DNA of 64,000 nt from an uncultured Bdellovibrionales bacterium. GTDB lineage: Bacteria; Bdellovibrionota; Bdellovibrionia; Bdellovibrionales; UBA1609. The stretch spans positions 62,001-126,000 of the forward strand of contig CAILEP010000016.1 of NCBI GenBank assembly GCA_903833275.1, given 5' to 3'. The translations under genes were made by a program, and so were the position numbers. The notes below the pieces were generated by a model. The model was not told where the DNA came from. It searched no databases and worked only from the letters and a program-made list of their open reading frames with translations. Position 1 is the stretch's first letter, and each line of letters begins with the position of its first letter. This document shows positions 26,294 through 34,948 of the stretch, one piece after another.

Positions 26294-27217
26294 CTGCAAT
26301 ATCGTCTTAATGGCGTTAAAATGGCTCAGGGGGTAGCGGCCGAGGTATTCGCTTGAGAACAGGCGCTTCACGACATCGGCTCGCGGCACGCGCTCAAACG
26401 TGACCAGGCGATCGAACAAATTGGCTGAGCCCACATAAACCGAAAGTGGATTTAATTTAGCCTCGACCTTTTTATCCGGAAAGCCGCTGCCGTTAATATT
26501 TTCTTCGTGCTCTAAAATAATCTGCACAACGTGTTGATCCATATGCTTTAAGTCTTTAAATTTCTTGGCCCCTTCGGCGGGGTGCTGCTTGTAAAGCTCT
26601 AACTCTTGCGGGCTAAAATCTTTTATCGGCCGAGTAATATTTTGGCCCGAAATATAATGCCCCAAATCATGAATCAAGCCGCCCATCGCAAGCAACGGCA
26701 GATTCTTTGGCGAGTCGTAGCCCGTTTCTTTAGCGATTCTCACAGCTAAACTTGCCACCGTGACCCCGTGATGCGAGAGGCTTTGATCCGCATTTTCGAG
26801 CGCCAACAGATTCTTAATGGCTTTATCTTCGGCCATAAGAAAATCGGTAAACCGTTGCGAGCCTTCTTTGGCCGCGGCATAAGCGACTTCGTCAGCGGGG
26901 TTCTCAAAAACCGCTTCAGTGTTGGATTGCTGCAGCCCCTGCACGATGTTAGCGCGGTTCTCAAGCGACTGGCTCGAGTTCTTGTCATAGGCCATATCGA
27001 TATTGCGAGCCATATAATCGCGATAGAGCTGCTCGTCTTCTTCGCGTATTAGCATTTTTTTAACTTTCTTCTCTTTGAGTTTCGCTAAACGCGCCCCCTC
27101 AAAACTGTCGCCCTTACGAAGGTAGAGCAATTGCTTGCCGGCAACCTCAATATAGCAATCAAAGCCAATCTTTTGATCTCCACGTAATACGCTGATTCGA
27201 ATCGGTGCAAAGCCCAT
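26285..27217 (-). CDS. HD-GYP-like phosphohydrolase with altered GYP motif
   Basis: A 310-residue cytoplasmic protein. A small beta-rich N-terminal region (about residues 1-60) is followed by a helical linker and an HD domain (HHGVTVASLAVRIAKE, LIHDLGHYISGQ, EHEENINGSGFPDKK, YVGSANLFDRLVTF). The HD motif (HDLGH) is intact. HD-GYP enzymes, which cleave cyclic di-GMP, normally have HHExxDGxGYP; here the first His is Glu and GYP is GFP. It may therefore have changed activity or act as a sensor. It is divergent from the HPt-like gene 58 bases away. Confidence 0.8.
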   Translation of the reverse strand: MGFAPIRISVLRGDQKIGFDCYIEVAGKQLLYLRKGDSFEGARLAKLKEKKVKKMLIREEDEQLYRDYMARNIDMAYDKNSSQSLENRANIVQGLQQSNTEAVFENPADEVAYAAAKEGSQRFTDFLMAEDKAIKNLLALENADQSLSHHGVTVASLAVRIAKETGYDSPKNLPLLAMGGLIHDLGHYISGQNITRPIKDFSPQELELYKQHPAEGAKKFKDLKHMDQHVVQIILEHEENINGSGFPDKKVEAKLNPLSVYVGSANLFDRLVTFERVPRADVVKRLFSSEYLGRYPLSHFNAIKTILQGN

Positions 27218-27275
27218 TGTCAGATCTTACCTTGGCTTGTAAGCTATTTCGAGCTCTACAAATAAAGAGGTCACG

Positions 27276-27779
27276 TTGGACGAATTTCTCATTGATTTTC
27301 AATCTGAATCTAAAACTTTGGTTGGTCAACTTCTAGAAATCCTAGAGGCCATCGAATCGGACTATTCACAGTACAAAAGGCTTGAAGAGTACGGCAATAT
27401 TGTTGACCGAATCATGGGCACAGCCAAAACTCTGGCCGAAGCCGTACCCGAGCTCAAAGTCGTGATGGATTCGATTGGTAGCTATGGCGAACTGTGCAAA
27501 GCCGTTTCGTACAAAGCCTCACAGATTGCCGATAATAGAAATTTACACACAGTCATGGTCGCCCTTTTGCTCGATGCCACCGAAATGCTGCAATCGATGA
27601 TTGATCACATTCGCGACAGCAAAGAACTTGATCTTAAGAAAGTGCTCTCGAAAACATTTCTTGATCGTTTGCGTTGGGCCTCTCAGCAATTCGATTCGAG
27701 CGTAAGAGCGACACTCGACTACGGTGACCAAAATACCCAAGCCACTATTAATGATTTATTAAAAGCCCTTGGGGTGTAG
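27276..27779 (+). CDS. HPt/CheA-N-like helical protein without the phospho-accepting histidine
   Basis: A 167-residue all-helical protein beginning DEFLIDFQSESKTLVGQLLEILEAIE, which resembles the first helix of histidine phosphotransfer domains. The second helix, where HPt domains carry HxxKG, reads IVDRIMGTAKTLAEAVP, so the His position is occupied by Asp or Arg. The start is TTG at 27276, supported by AAAGAGGT seven bases upstream. No other domain is seen. It is divergent from the HD-GYP-like gene and overlaps nothing upstream; SCO1 starts 4 bases after its stop. The HPt call is tentative. Confidence 0.5.
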   Translation: MDEFLIDFQSESKTLVGQLLEILEAIESDYSQYKRLEEYGNIVDRIMGTAKTLAEAVPELKVVMDSIGSYGELCKAVSYKASQIADNRNLHTVMVALLLDATEMLQSMIDHIRDSKELDLKKVLSKTFLDRLRWASQQFDSSVRATLDYGDQNTQATINDLLKALGV

Positions 27780-27783
27780 CCTT

Positions 27784-28332
27784 ATGAACACTTCGAACTT
27801 GCGCCCTGTGCTTTTCGGCATTTTTTTAGCAGTTAGCACCTTCGCGGCGCTGACCCCGAGTTGGGCCGGCGACTCAACCAATTTTTTTGAAAAGCCCTAT
27901 GTCTTCGAAAATGAAGAAAGTGCAAAAATTAAATTGAGCCAGTGGCAAAATGAAGACGTCGTCGTCGCATTTGCCTTCACAACTTGTCGAATCACCTGCC
28001 CGCAAGTCATGCGGCAGCTTTCGAAAATTCAAAAAATTATGGATCAAAAATCCGTAAAGGGTGAGATTCTATTTATCTCTATCGACCCAGAGAATGACTC
28101 CCCGGCCCGGCTTGCGATCTTTAAGAAAGACCATAAAATCACCTCGAGCCGCTGGCATTTTCTTCGCGGCAATTTAGACGAAACCAAAAAATTGGCACAA
28201 TTACTTAATTTCGGTTTTAACACTTCTGATGAACATATCTGGCATGACCGCAAGGTTTTCGTCGTTGGCAAAGACGGCCAGGTGCGCGCAACCCTCAAGG
28301 GGTTTGATGCCGACCTCAGCCGACTATTTTAG
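27784..28332 (+). CDS. SCO1/SenC family copper-binding thioredoxin-like protein
   Basis: The start at 27784 (MNTSNLRPVLFG) gives a signal peptide ending near LTPSWAGD. The 182-residue protein has the thioredoxin fold with AFTTCRITCPQVMRQL (the CxxxC copper site), ISIDPENDSPARL and HDRKVFVVGKDG, where the His that completes the copper site is expected. SCO proteins deliver copper to cytochrome oxidase or act as periplasmic thiol reductases; no oxidase gene is present here. The stop overlaps the stop of the convergent PstS-like gene by 4 bases. Confidence 0.88.
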   Translation: MNTSNLRPVLFGIFLAVSTFAALTPSWAGDSTNFFEKPYVFENEESAKIKLSQWQNEDVVVAFAFTTCRITCPQVMRQLSKIQKIMDQKSVKGEILFISIDPENDSPARLAIFKKDHKITSSRWHFLRGNLDETKKLAQLLNFGFNTSDEHIWHDRKVFVVGKDGQVRATLKGFDADLSRLF

Positions 28333-28760
28333 GGCGTTTCGCTCAGAACTTTCGCTTTGCCGACTTTTGTTGCTTTAGGCACAATCGCAATTGCGCCCTT
28401 GGTAGCCAAAACTTTCTCAATGGCTTCGTCGGCCGTGTCGACCACGATCGGTAGCGAAGGCAACACTCCATTAAAAACTTTAATCAACCAATATTTCTTA
28501 GCCTGAATCGCGGACATCGACATGTACTCTCTAGTTAAATCATCGGCGCCTGCCCCCTCGGGGCTTAGCACGACAATTGTGATTTTCTCACCGTTCTTCC
28601 AATTCGTTTGATTGATCATATAGATATGTTTCAGCTCGCTCTTTGAAACTGAATCTTCAGCGACCTTAGGGTTGGCGACCACCACAAAATCAGCGGCAAA
28701 ACTGCTCGCGCTCGCGAGCCCAAAAATTAAACAGAAAACTATAAAACGAAATCGCTTCAT
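28329..28760 (-). CDS. Small PstS-like periplasmic phosphate-binding domain protein
   Basis: The start at 28760 (MKRFRFIVFCLIFGLAS) is chosen for its signal peptide and the GAGAG just upstream; a longer frame reaches 28805 into the porin gene. The 143-residue protein has the first lobe of a PBP-like phosphate-binding fold (DFVVVANPKVAEDSVSKSEL, IYMINQTNWKNGEKITIVVL) and ends without the second lobe. Short proteins of this kind are common next to porin genes in many Proteobacteria. It follows the porin by 8 bases and is probably co-transcribed. Whether it binds phosphate is unknown. Confidence 0.75.
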   Translation of the reverse strand: MKRFRFIVFCLIFGLASASSFAADFVVVANPKVAEDSVSKSELKHIYMINQTNWKNGEKITIVVLSPEGAGADDLTREYMSMSAIQAKKYWLIKVFNGVLPSLPIVVDTADEAIEKVLATKGAIAIVPKATKVGKAKVLSETP

Positions 28761-28768
28761 CGACTCTC

Positions 28769-29977
28769 TTACCAACCGTATGACCAATTTAAATTCGTCG
28801 ACCAATCGCTATGTCTCGCTGGGTCGGCGCCCGCAATTTTAAGCTGCTCAAGAATCGACGCGCGCGAATCGACATAGGTGGCCTCGAACTTCAGTGCGCT
28901 CGCCGGGCTTAATTCGTATCGCATCCCGGCCACGTAATAGCGGGTCGTACCCAATAGACCCGGTATTTCGCCGTCTGCCGTTGGCGCATTGAGATAGGCG
29001 TCAACATTGTCTGTTTCATTTAATTCAAACCGCATATACGGAGTATACTGCCCCAAATGATAACCCAACTGACTGTACAATAAATCGATGTGCGTTGATT
29101 GTGCGGGGCCAACAACAGTCGCAGTGCTACTGCCCACGCTCATCAATGACAGCTGCGCATTGTTTTTATAAGTGTGCTCCATATGTTGGTATTCAGTTAA
29201 CCACTCGATCGCTGCCGTTTGATAAACTGCGTGCGCGCCGTAGATAGATTCGCCGCCGGCCGGCCCCACAATCGTCGCACTCGGAATACCGTCAGGTCCG
29301 CGCGAACCGCCACCTGGCAAATCACTGTGATAATAGTTAACGCCTGTGCGCAGCCCATTGTTAAACTCATAGTAGGCCAAAGCGGCCAGTGATTTTGATT
29401 TATTATAGTCGTAATAAAACGCCGGCGGGTCTTTTACAGGCCCCCGACCGTTACCGACACTTACTATATAACCAAAAATGCCGTTGCTCATCGGCCCATT
29501 GCCTCGAAGCTCAACCCCGGTCGTGTGAGTGGGCAATAGGCCGCCCGCGTCTTCAAATCGCTCCATCACGGGGCGAGTCGCGGCGGTTTGCAAATAGCCA
29601 CCGTGGTGAAAAGTGTCATTCCAATACCCAAGAGAGGTGTGAAAACGGCCGCCAGAAATTTTGAGCCAATTGCTATTCACCCGGTATTGAACATATGTAC
29701 GCTCAAGATCAGCGCCAACCCCATCGAACGATGGTTGAAAGCACAACTCGATCAGAAAGCTCACCGTATCATCAATTTGCTTTGCGACAAAAAAATCAAC
29801 TTCGTGCAACTGAAAAGAATCGCTATCATCAGCCGCCTCATGAATCACACTGAAATCAGCGAAGCCTCGTAACGGAACACCTTCCGTGACATCGGCGCGG
29901 GCGCCAAGTGCTGCAAAAATAAAAATGCTCAGAAGACTAAATGCTTTTGCTCGATGACCGCGTTGAAATGAGGGCAC
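28769..29977 (-). CDS. Outer-membrane porin-like beta-barrel protein
   Basis: A 402-residue protein with a signal peptide (ending near LGARAD), then alternating amphipathic segments with many aromatic residues (GRFHTSLGYWNDTFHHGGY, YYVAGMRYELSPASALKFEA) and a terminal Trp (NLNWSYGW), the usual end of an outer-membrane barrel. The start is GTG at 29977 with GGGAGGGG upstream. It resembles the porin/phosphate-selective or carbohydrate porin families. The downstream PstS-like gene suggests transport of a small anion or solute; the substrate is inferred only from that neighbour. Confidence 0.8.
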   Translation of the reverse strand: MPSFQRGHRAKAFSLLSIFIFAALGARADVTEGVPLRGFADFSVIHEAADDSDSFQLHEVDFFVAKQIDDTVSFLIELCFQPSFDGVGADLERTYVQYRVNSNWLKISGGRFHTSLGYWNDTFHHGGYLQTAATRPVMERFEDAGGLLPTHTTGVELRGNGPMSNGIFGYIVSVGNGRGPVKDPPAFYYDYNKSKSLAALAYYEFNNGLRTGVNYYHSDLPGGGSRGPDGIPSATIVGPAGGESIYGAHAVYQTAAIEWLTEYQHMEHTYKNNAQLSLMSVGSSTATVVGPAQSTHIDLLYSQLGYHLGQYTPYMRFELNETDNVDAYLNAPTADGEIPGLLGTTRYYVAGMRYELSPASALKFEATYVDSRASILEQLKIAGADPARHSDWSTNLNWSYGW

Positions 29978-30065
29978 TGCCCCTCCCTAAAACTAAATTT
30001 TTGCTGGTTTTACTCTGGCCATTACGATAGCTGGGCCAGTTTTAATGTCAACGCTTTGTGAAGGC

Positions 30066-30728
30066 TCAATCGATCACAATCGCGCCATCGACAAGCTTTA
30101 TCTGACGGTCAGCCTGTTCGGCAAAATCAGAGTCATGGGTAACGAGAACCACAGTGGTCCTATTTTCTCTATTGGCATCGCGTATCATTTTCATTACTAG
30201 GTCACCATTTAGAGTGTCGAGGCTGCCAGTCGGTTCGTCGGCGAAAAGATACTTCGGTGACATTATTAAGGATCGCACAATGGCAACGCGCTGCTGCTCG
30301 CCGCCCGAAAGTTGGCGCGGGTGACGACCAAGCTTTTCTTTCAAGCCGCACTGCTCAAGCAAAAACTCGGCGCGACCCCGAAACTTTTCAGCCTGTTCGA
30401 ATTTCATTGCCGGCATCAAAACATTTTCAATGGTCGTCAACTCAGCAATGAGATAGTGAAATTGAAAGACAAAGCCCATCTTTTGATTTCTAAAATTGTG
30501 TAACTCTTCAGAGGTCATCTTGGTAACATCTTGCCCACCAATAATCACCTGACCCTGAGATGGGTTATCAAGACTACTCAGCAAATAGAGCAATGTACTT
30601 TTACCTGAACCCGATCGACCTGTTAAGGCAACGAATTCACCGTCCTCAATCTTCAAGTTAATATCGGTCAAGACTCTCGTCGCCGGAGTGCCAAACGATT
30701 TAAATACATGATTCGCCGCGACCCCCAT
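30066..30728 (-). CDS. ABC transporter ATP-binding protein (LolD/MacB type)
   Basis: A 220-residue ATPase with Walker A (GRSGSGKSTLLYLLS), the Q-loop (FVFQFHYLI), signature LSGGEQQRV, Walker B (YLFADEPTGSLD) and the H-loop (VTHDSDFA). The ADEPTGSLD sequence is typical of the LolD/MacB/FtsE group. It forms an operon with the permease (3 bases upstream) and the adaptor. It drives export or an envelope mechanotransmission process through the FtsX-type permease. Confidence 0.93.
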   Translation of the reverse strand: MGVAANHVFKSFGTPATRVLTDINLKIEDGEFVALTGRSGSGKSTLLYLLSSLDNPSQGQVIIGGQDVTKMTSEELHNFRNQKMGFVFQFHYLIAELTTIENVLMPAMKFEQAEKFRGRAEFLLEQCGLKEKLGRHPRQLSGGEQQRVAIVRSLIMSPKYLFADEPTGSLDTLNGDLVMKMIRDANRENRTTVVLVTHDSDFAEQADRQIKLVDGAIVID

Positions 30729-30731
30729 CGC

Positions 30732-31982
30732 TCAGCCCCCCTGCCGTATAATATCGATAGGCGTTAATTTACCGGCCGCTCGCGCGGGCAAAATGCTAGC
30801 AATACTCGCCGAGAGCAGTGCCATCGTTGCGGCCTGCAAGTAGATATAGGGGTCGAGAGAAATGTGCAGAAAGCCCTGACGCCCACCCATAGGCCCGCCC
30901 ATAAACTGTATCGTCTGTAGATATCGGCATAAAAAATAGCCCGCGATCAAACCACAAATGGCACCGATTACCCCTAAAATTATGCCTTGAGAAAAAAACA
31001 AAATAACGATTTCGAAAGTGTCATAGCCCATCGAGCGTAGTATCGCGATGTCTTGCCGCTTTTGGTTTACGGTCATATTCAAAACATTATAAATGCCGAA
31101 GCCCGCCACAATAAGAACCGTCAAAATCATCGAAAACCGCAGCGAATCTTGAATTCGAAATACTGAAAAAATATTTGGGTTCTGCTGATCCCAACTTTCA
31201 GTTCGCTCGGGCATCAAAGCGGCCCAATCACTCGCCACTTCAGCCGACAAATGATAATCTTTAAGCCTGACGCCAATTTCATTCACCCGATTGGGCGTAC
31301 CGTTGAGGCGCTGCACATCGGTGATTGCACTGTAGGCCATCAAATCGGCACCTCGACTGCCTGTATAAAATCGCCCAACAACCTTAAACGGCACCGGGGC
31401 CCCAGCCCCGACAGTGACAGTCACAAACCGATCCATCGCAGCGCCAAGCCTTTTCATCAATTCGTCGCCGAGAATGACTCGATTGCCGCCCGCGGCGATA
31501 TCAGTAAATTGGCCCTCGGTCATGTAGCTCGCGACACTTGTCACGCGCGAGAGTTGGTACGGGTCACACCCAATCAAGCTCGCTGATACTGAAATTTTCG
31601 ATTGAGTAAATAAGGCCGGGGCTGTCATAGAAGGCGAAAAGGCTTCAACCCGCGGGTCAGCCCTGAGTCGTGCATACCATTCTTGCGGGTTCTGAACACC
31701 CATGTAACCCAATACTCCAGCGGGTGGGGTTCGCCAAAAAACATGTGCAAAAACTTTCTCGTAAAAATCCGAATCCAACTGATGTTCTGTCAAATAATCT
31801 TGCCGCGCTTGAATATGAATTTGCGGAGTATTGTTAACGAGCTGCTCAATGAGATAACCACGAAACCCAAGAAAAAAACCCGAAACTCCGACGTAAGCAA
31901 GAGTGCCAAAAAATACCCCGAGCAACGTAAGAATTGTTTGTCGGCGCCGTTCGAGCAAATAACGAATGGCCAAGAATATCAT
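30732..31982 (-). CDS. FtsX/MacB-type ABC transporter permease
   Basis: A 416-residue membrane protein with an N-terminal helix (about residues 15-37, LTLLGVFFGTLAYVGVSGFFLGFR). A large periplasmic domain follows, and three C-terminal helices (MILTVLIVAGFGIYNVLNMTVNQKRQDIAILRSMG begins the first). The segment RQDIAILRSMGY is the conserved FtsX cytoplasmic loop that contacts the ATPase. The start overlaps the adaptor stop by one base. It belongs to the type VII ABC superfamily, which moves substrates from the periplasm or extracts lipoproteins. Confidence 0.9.
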   Translation of the reverse strand: MIFLAIRYLLERRRQTILTLLGVFFGTLAYVGVSGFFLGFRGYLIEQLVNNTPQIHIQARQDYLTEHQLDSDFYEKVFAHVFWRTPPAGVLGYMGVQNPQEWYARLRADPRVEAFSPSMTAPALFTQSKISVSASLIGCDPYQLSRVTSVASYMTEGQFTDIAAGGNRVILGDELMKRLGAAMDRFVTVTVGAGAPVPFKVVGRFYTGSRGADLMAYSAITDVQRLNGTPNRVNEIGVRLKDYHLSAEVASDWAALMPERTESWDQQNPNIFSVFRIQDSLRFSMILTVLIVAGFGIYNVLNMTVNQKRQDIAILRSMGYDTFEIVILFFSQGIILGVIGAICGLIAGYFLCRYLQTIQFMGGPMGGRQGFLHISLDPYIYLQAATMALLSASIASILPARAAGKLTPIDIIRQGG

Positions 31983-32800
31983 TATGGCCGCCCTTGACGG
32001 ATGAGCAGTCGATCACCCGCAGCAATATCGCCGCTAACGACTTCAGCCCACTCTTTATCAACAATGCCGCGAGTGATTTCAATTCGCGTCGGTAAATTGC
32101 CACCACGCTTGCGCCAAACGTATTTGCCGCCCTCAATCGCCGAGGCCGGCACCAACAACACGCCGTCTCGTTCGCGAATACTTATCGCCACGTCGGCGGT
32201 CATCCCGGGCAAAATCGCTGGCGGCAATGCCCCAATATCAATGCGCGCTAAATAATTCGTCTCGTTCGAGTAGACGGCAACAACGACACCGTCATAACTG
32301 CTCTCGCGAAGTGTATCAAAACTCATCTTTACTTTTTGGTCGCGCCTCAACCGCAAGGCCGCCTGCTGTTCGACGGAAACCACCAAATAACGGTCTGCTA
32401 AATCGACAAGAGTCAGCACCGCGACTTGCGTAAAAGTATTTTCGCCCACTTTGTACGGCAAAGAAGTCACTGTACCGGCAAACGGCGCTCGCCAGATTGA
32501 CGCTTCATTTGAAAAAAGTTTCGCGCCCTTTTCAACTGCGTCGCCTTCTTTAACCCAGATTTGAGAGATGGTATTGGCGACCCCGGGGTTTACTCGCCAA
32601 ATTTTATTGGCCATCACGGTGCCGATACCATAGACAGATTCGGTGATTTTGCCTTTTTCGATTGGCGCTGTCAGCTCGCCATCAGATCGCGATTTGACAA
32701 AAGAAATTGTCAACCAGATCGCAATTATTGAGACGGCGACAATAGAACTTAAAATCTGATGCGATAAAACCCAGGTAAACAATCGGCGTAGTTGGCTCAT
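31982..32800 (-). CDS. HlyD/MacA-type periplasmic adaptor protein
   Basis: The start at 32800 (MSQLRRLFTWVL) has GAGG eight bases upstream; a GTG three codons earlier is possible. The 272-residue protein has one N-terminal membrane anchor (about residues 18-36). Then come a lipoyl/barrel-sandwich part (AFAGTVTSLPYKVGENTFTQ) and a beta-barrel (LPGMTADVAISIRERDGVLL). The coiled-coil hairpin is very short compared with MacA, so contact with a TolC-type channel may be limited. It heads the adaptor-permease-ATPase operon. Confidence 0.85.
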   Translation of the reverse strand: MSQLRRLFTWVLSHQILSSIVAVSIIAIWLTISFVKSRSDGELTAPIEKGKITESVYGIGTVMANKIWRVNPGVANTISQIWVKEGDAVEKGAKLFSNEASIWRAPFAGTVTSLPYKVGENTFTQVAVLTLVDLADRYLVVSVEQQAALRLRRDQKVKMSFDTLRESSYDGVVVAVYSNETNYLARIDIGALPPAILPGMTADVAISIRERDGVLLVPASAIEGGKYVWRKRGGNLPTRIEITRGIVDKEWAEVVSGDIAAGDRLLIRQGRP

Positions 32801-33040
32801 TGCGCGCACCTCACGTTTCTATCTAATATTATTACCCCTTGCCGCTGACACTGGGTAATACTTCTGCGCTCGAAAACTTTTCAGATTAAAACTGAGACAA
32901 ATTGTCACGCGCGCGATCAGCGAAAATGTGACGTCTTGACTCACTTTCTTTGCTATCAAGAATAGTTTCATGAGGCACAAGTCTTGCTTAACAATTTTAT
33001 AGATCGGCTTTACCATCACATCATAGAAAAGGGGCCAACA

Positions 33041-33451
33041 ATGAGAGCCATACCCGCGGTTGAAAAATATATGACAATGTTGCCTCACACTATCGGGGCC
33101 GAGCAGACACTCGCTAGCGCCGATCGGATGATGCGTGAATATCGCATTCGTCATTTGCCGGTTGTAAAAGCCGGCCAACTCGTGGGGGTTATTTCTGACC
33201 GTGATCTGCGTGTGGTTGAGGGCTTCAAAGATGTCGACCCAAACGTCATGACTATTGAAGACGCCTATTGCAAAGACGCGTATCGGGTCTCGCCGAAAGC
33301 GCCGATCTCAGAAGTTTGCGCCGAAATGACCAATCACAAATACGGCTGCGTACTCGTTGTTGATAATCACAAACTTGTCGGGATTTTTACCTGGGTCGAT
33401 GCATTGAGGGCCTTTACCTCATTGCTCGAAACGCGCCTCACGGCGCACTAG
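33041..33451 (+). CDS. CBS-domain pair protein
   Basis: The start at 33041 (MRAIPAVEKYMT) follows GGGGCCAACA; a longer frame upstream lacks support. The 136-residue protein is two CBS motifs: MTMLPHTIGAEQTLASADRM, IRHLPVVKAGQLVGVISDRDL, then AYRVSPKAPISEVCAEM and YGCVLVVDNHKLVGIFTWVD. Such stand-alone pairs bind adenine nucleotides and regulate partners. The end overlaps the convergent kinase gene by 14 bases. The partner is unknown. Confidence 0.88.
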   Translation: MRAIPAVEKYMTMLPHTIGAEQTLASADRMMREYRIRHLPVVKAGQLVGVISDRDLRVVEGFKDVDPNVMTIEDAYCKDAYRVSPKAPISEVCAEMTNHKYGCVLVVDNHKLVGIFTWVDALRAFTSLLETRLTAH

Positions 33452-34871
33452 CCCTTAGCTCGAGAGTGAACTCAGCGTATTCGCTCGGCTCACTTTTAAC
33501 AGTGATGCGCCCGCCCCAACTCTGAACTATTTTAAGTGCGGTTGCCAAGCCCAAGCCTGTGCCTTTGCCGACTGGCTTTGTGGTGAAAAATGGTACGAAA
33601 AGTTTCGATTGATTGGCTTTCTCGATACCGACACCATTGTCGCGTACGCTCAGTCGCGTTTGCCCAGCTTGGGTCTTTGCCGTCAGCCAAATTTGGCCCG
33701 AAAACGCGGGGTTCTTTTCTTTTTTCTCGCAGAGAGAATGGACGCTGTTGACGACCAGATTCAGCAAGACCTGAAAAAAAGCATGCGGGGTCGTCATCGC
33801 CTTTGCACTCAAATCTAAATCTAACTCGACCTGAATTTGATTTTTGCTAAACTCGACAACCATTAACTCTAAGACGTCGCGAATCAAAGGCTCAATGCTA
33901 ACCAACGAGATCTGGGCGTTTGATTGGGTTCGAGTTAAATTTAGCATTGATTGAATTAATTTTGTAATCCGGTCAATTTGCTGAACAATAACTTCCATCG
34001 AGGTTTTAATTTGCGGGCTCGGCGATTTTTCGCTTTCAAGTGCCATCATCACCATTTCGGCGCGACCGCGAACGACCCCCATGGGTGAGCCAATTTCGTG
34101 AGCTAAACTTGAGGCTACGAAACCGGCTGTCGCCAGCCGATCTTGTTGCAAAATAAGCGCCTCGAGACTTCTCTTTTCCGTGACGTCCACGAGACCAATA
34201 AGAAAGGCCCGAGAGCCCAAATGGATGTAAGGCTTAACTGAAACATCAAAATGCTGCGATTTGGTGCCCCCGTCTAAAGATAACATGATGTTACGGGGGC
34301 CTATTTCAAATGGTTGCAAAGCGCCCGTAAAGAGCTCTTCAACAGACGCACCAATCACTCGCTCGCGAGCCTGCCCTAAAAGATCGAGAGCTGTGCGATT
34401 GGCCTCAATAACTTGCCCCTCAACATTGTAAATCATCAGACCTTCGAAAGTTGAATCGAGCAGACTTTGAAGTTTAAGCTCAACCTCTTTTTTCTCTGTC
34501 ACTTCGTAGCGAATCGCCACATACTGGTAGGGCTTTTTTTGAGCATCAAGAAACGGCACAATCACTGTGTCGACCCAATAATGCTGGCCCGCTTTGGCCC
34601 GATTGCAAATTTGACCGGTCCAAACCTTACCGGCGCTAATTGTTTGCCATAGGTTTTGAAAGAATTGCCGAGGGTGATGGTCCGATCGTACTATTTGGTG
34701 GGTCTGGCCAATAAGCTCAGCTTTCGAATAACCCGAAATCTTACAAAACCGATCGTTAACGTAGGTTATGACGCCCTTCGAGTCAGTGACCGCCAGAATC
34801 GCCGCCTCGTTAATAGCGAACATTAGATTCTCAATGTCAATTTGGGTTTCGACGGGCAGTTGCGTATCCAC
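33438..34871 (-). CDS. PAS-containing sensor histidine kinase (NtrB-like)
   Basis: A 477-residue soluble kinase without membrane helices. PAS 1 spans about residues 15-125 (ITYVNDRFCKISGYSKAEL), PAS 2 about 130-235 (GLMIYNVEGQVIEANRTALD), then a HisKA domain (SLAHEIGSPMGVVRGRAEMV, phospho-His near 262) and HATPase (NLVVNSVHSL, DNGVGIE, GKGTGLGLATALKIVQSWGG). It phosphorylates a response regulator, almost certainly the sigma-54 activator encoded divergently 77 bases away. The ligand sensed is not evident. The start is an ordinary ATG at 34871. Confidence 0.92.
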   Translation of the reverse strand: MDTQLPVETQIDIENLMFAINEAAILAVTDSKGVITYVNDRFCKISGYSKAELIGQTHQIVRSDHHPRQFFQNLWQTISAGKVWTGQICNRAKAGQHYWVDTVIVPFLDAQKKPYQYVAIRYEVTEKKEVELKLQSLLDSTFEGLMIYNVEGQVIEANRTALDLLGQARERVIGASVEELFTGALQPFEIGPRNIMLSLDGGTKSQHFDVSVKPYIHLGSRAFLIGLVDVTEKRSLEALILQQDRLATAGFVASSLAHEIGSPMGVVRGRAEMVMMALESEKSPSPQIKTSMEVIVQQIDRITKLIQSMLNLTRTQSNAQISLVSIEPLIRDVLELMVVEFSKNQIQVELDLDLSAKAMTTPHAFFQVLLNLVVNSVHSLCEKKEKNPAFSGQIWLTAKTQAGQTRLSVRDNGVGIEKANQSKLFVPFFTTKPVGKGTGLGLATALKIVQSWGGRITVKSEPSEYAEFTLELRASAP

Positions 34872-34948
34872 TAAGGCTCCGAAATTATACGTTGTCTACG
34901 GGCATATATTGCGCAAATTAGCGAGGCGCGGTAAAGGTATAGCACTAT

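Noticed and set aside
30015-30043. Terminator between the ABC operon and the porin gene
   Set aside because: CTGGCC/GGCCAG can pair, but the loop is long (13 bases) and there is no T run in the direction of the ABC operon.
32819-33178. Minus-strand open frame of 119 residues
   Set aside because: It covers the start of the CBS gene on the other strand and its own intergenic region, with no motifs and no ribosome site.
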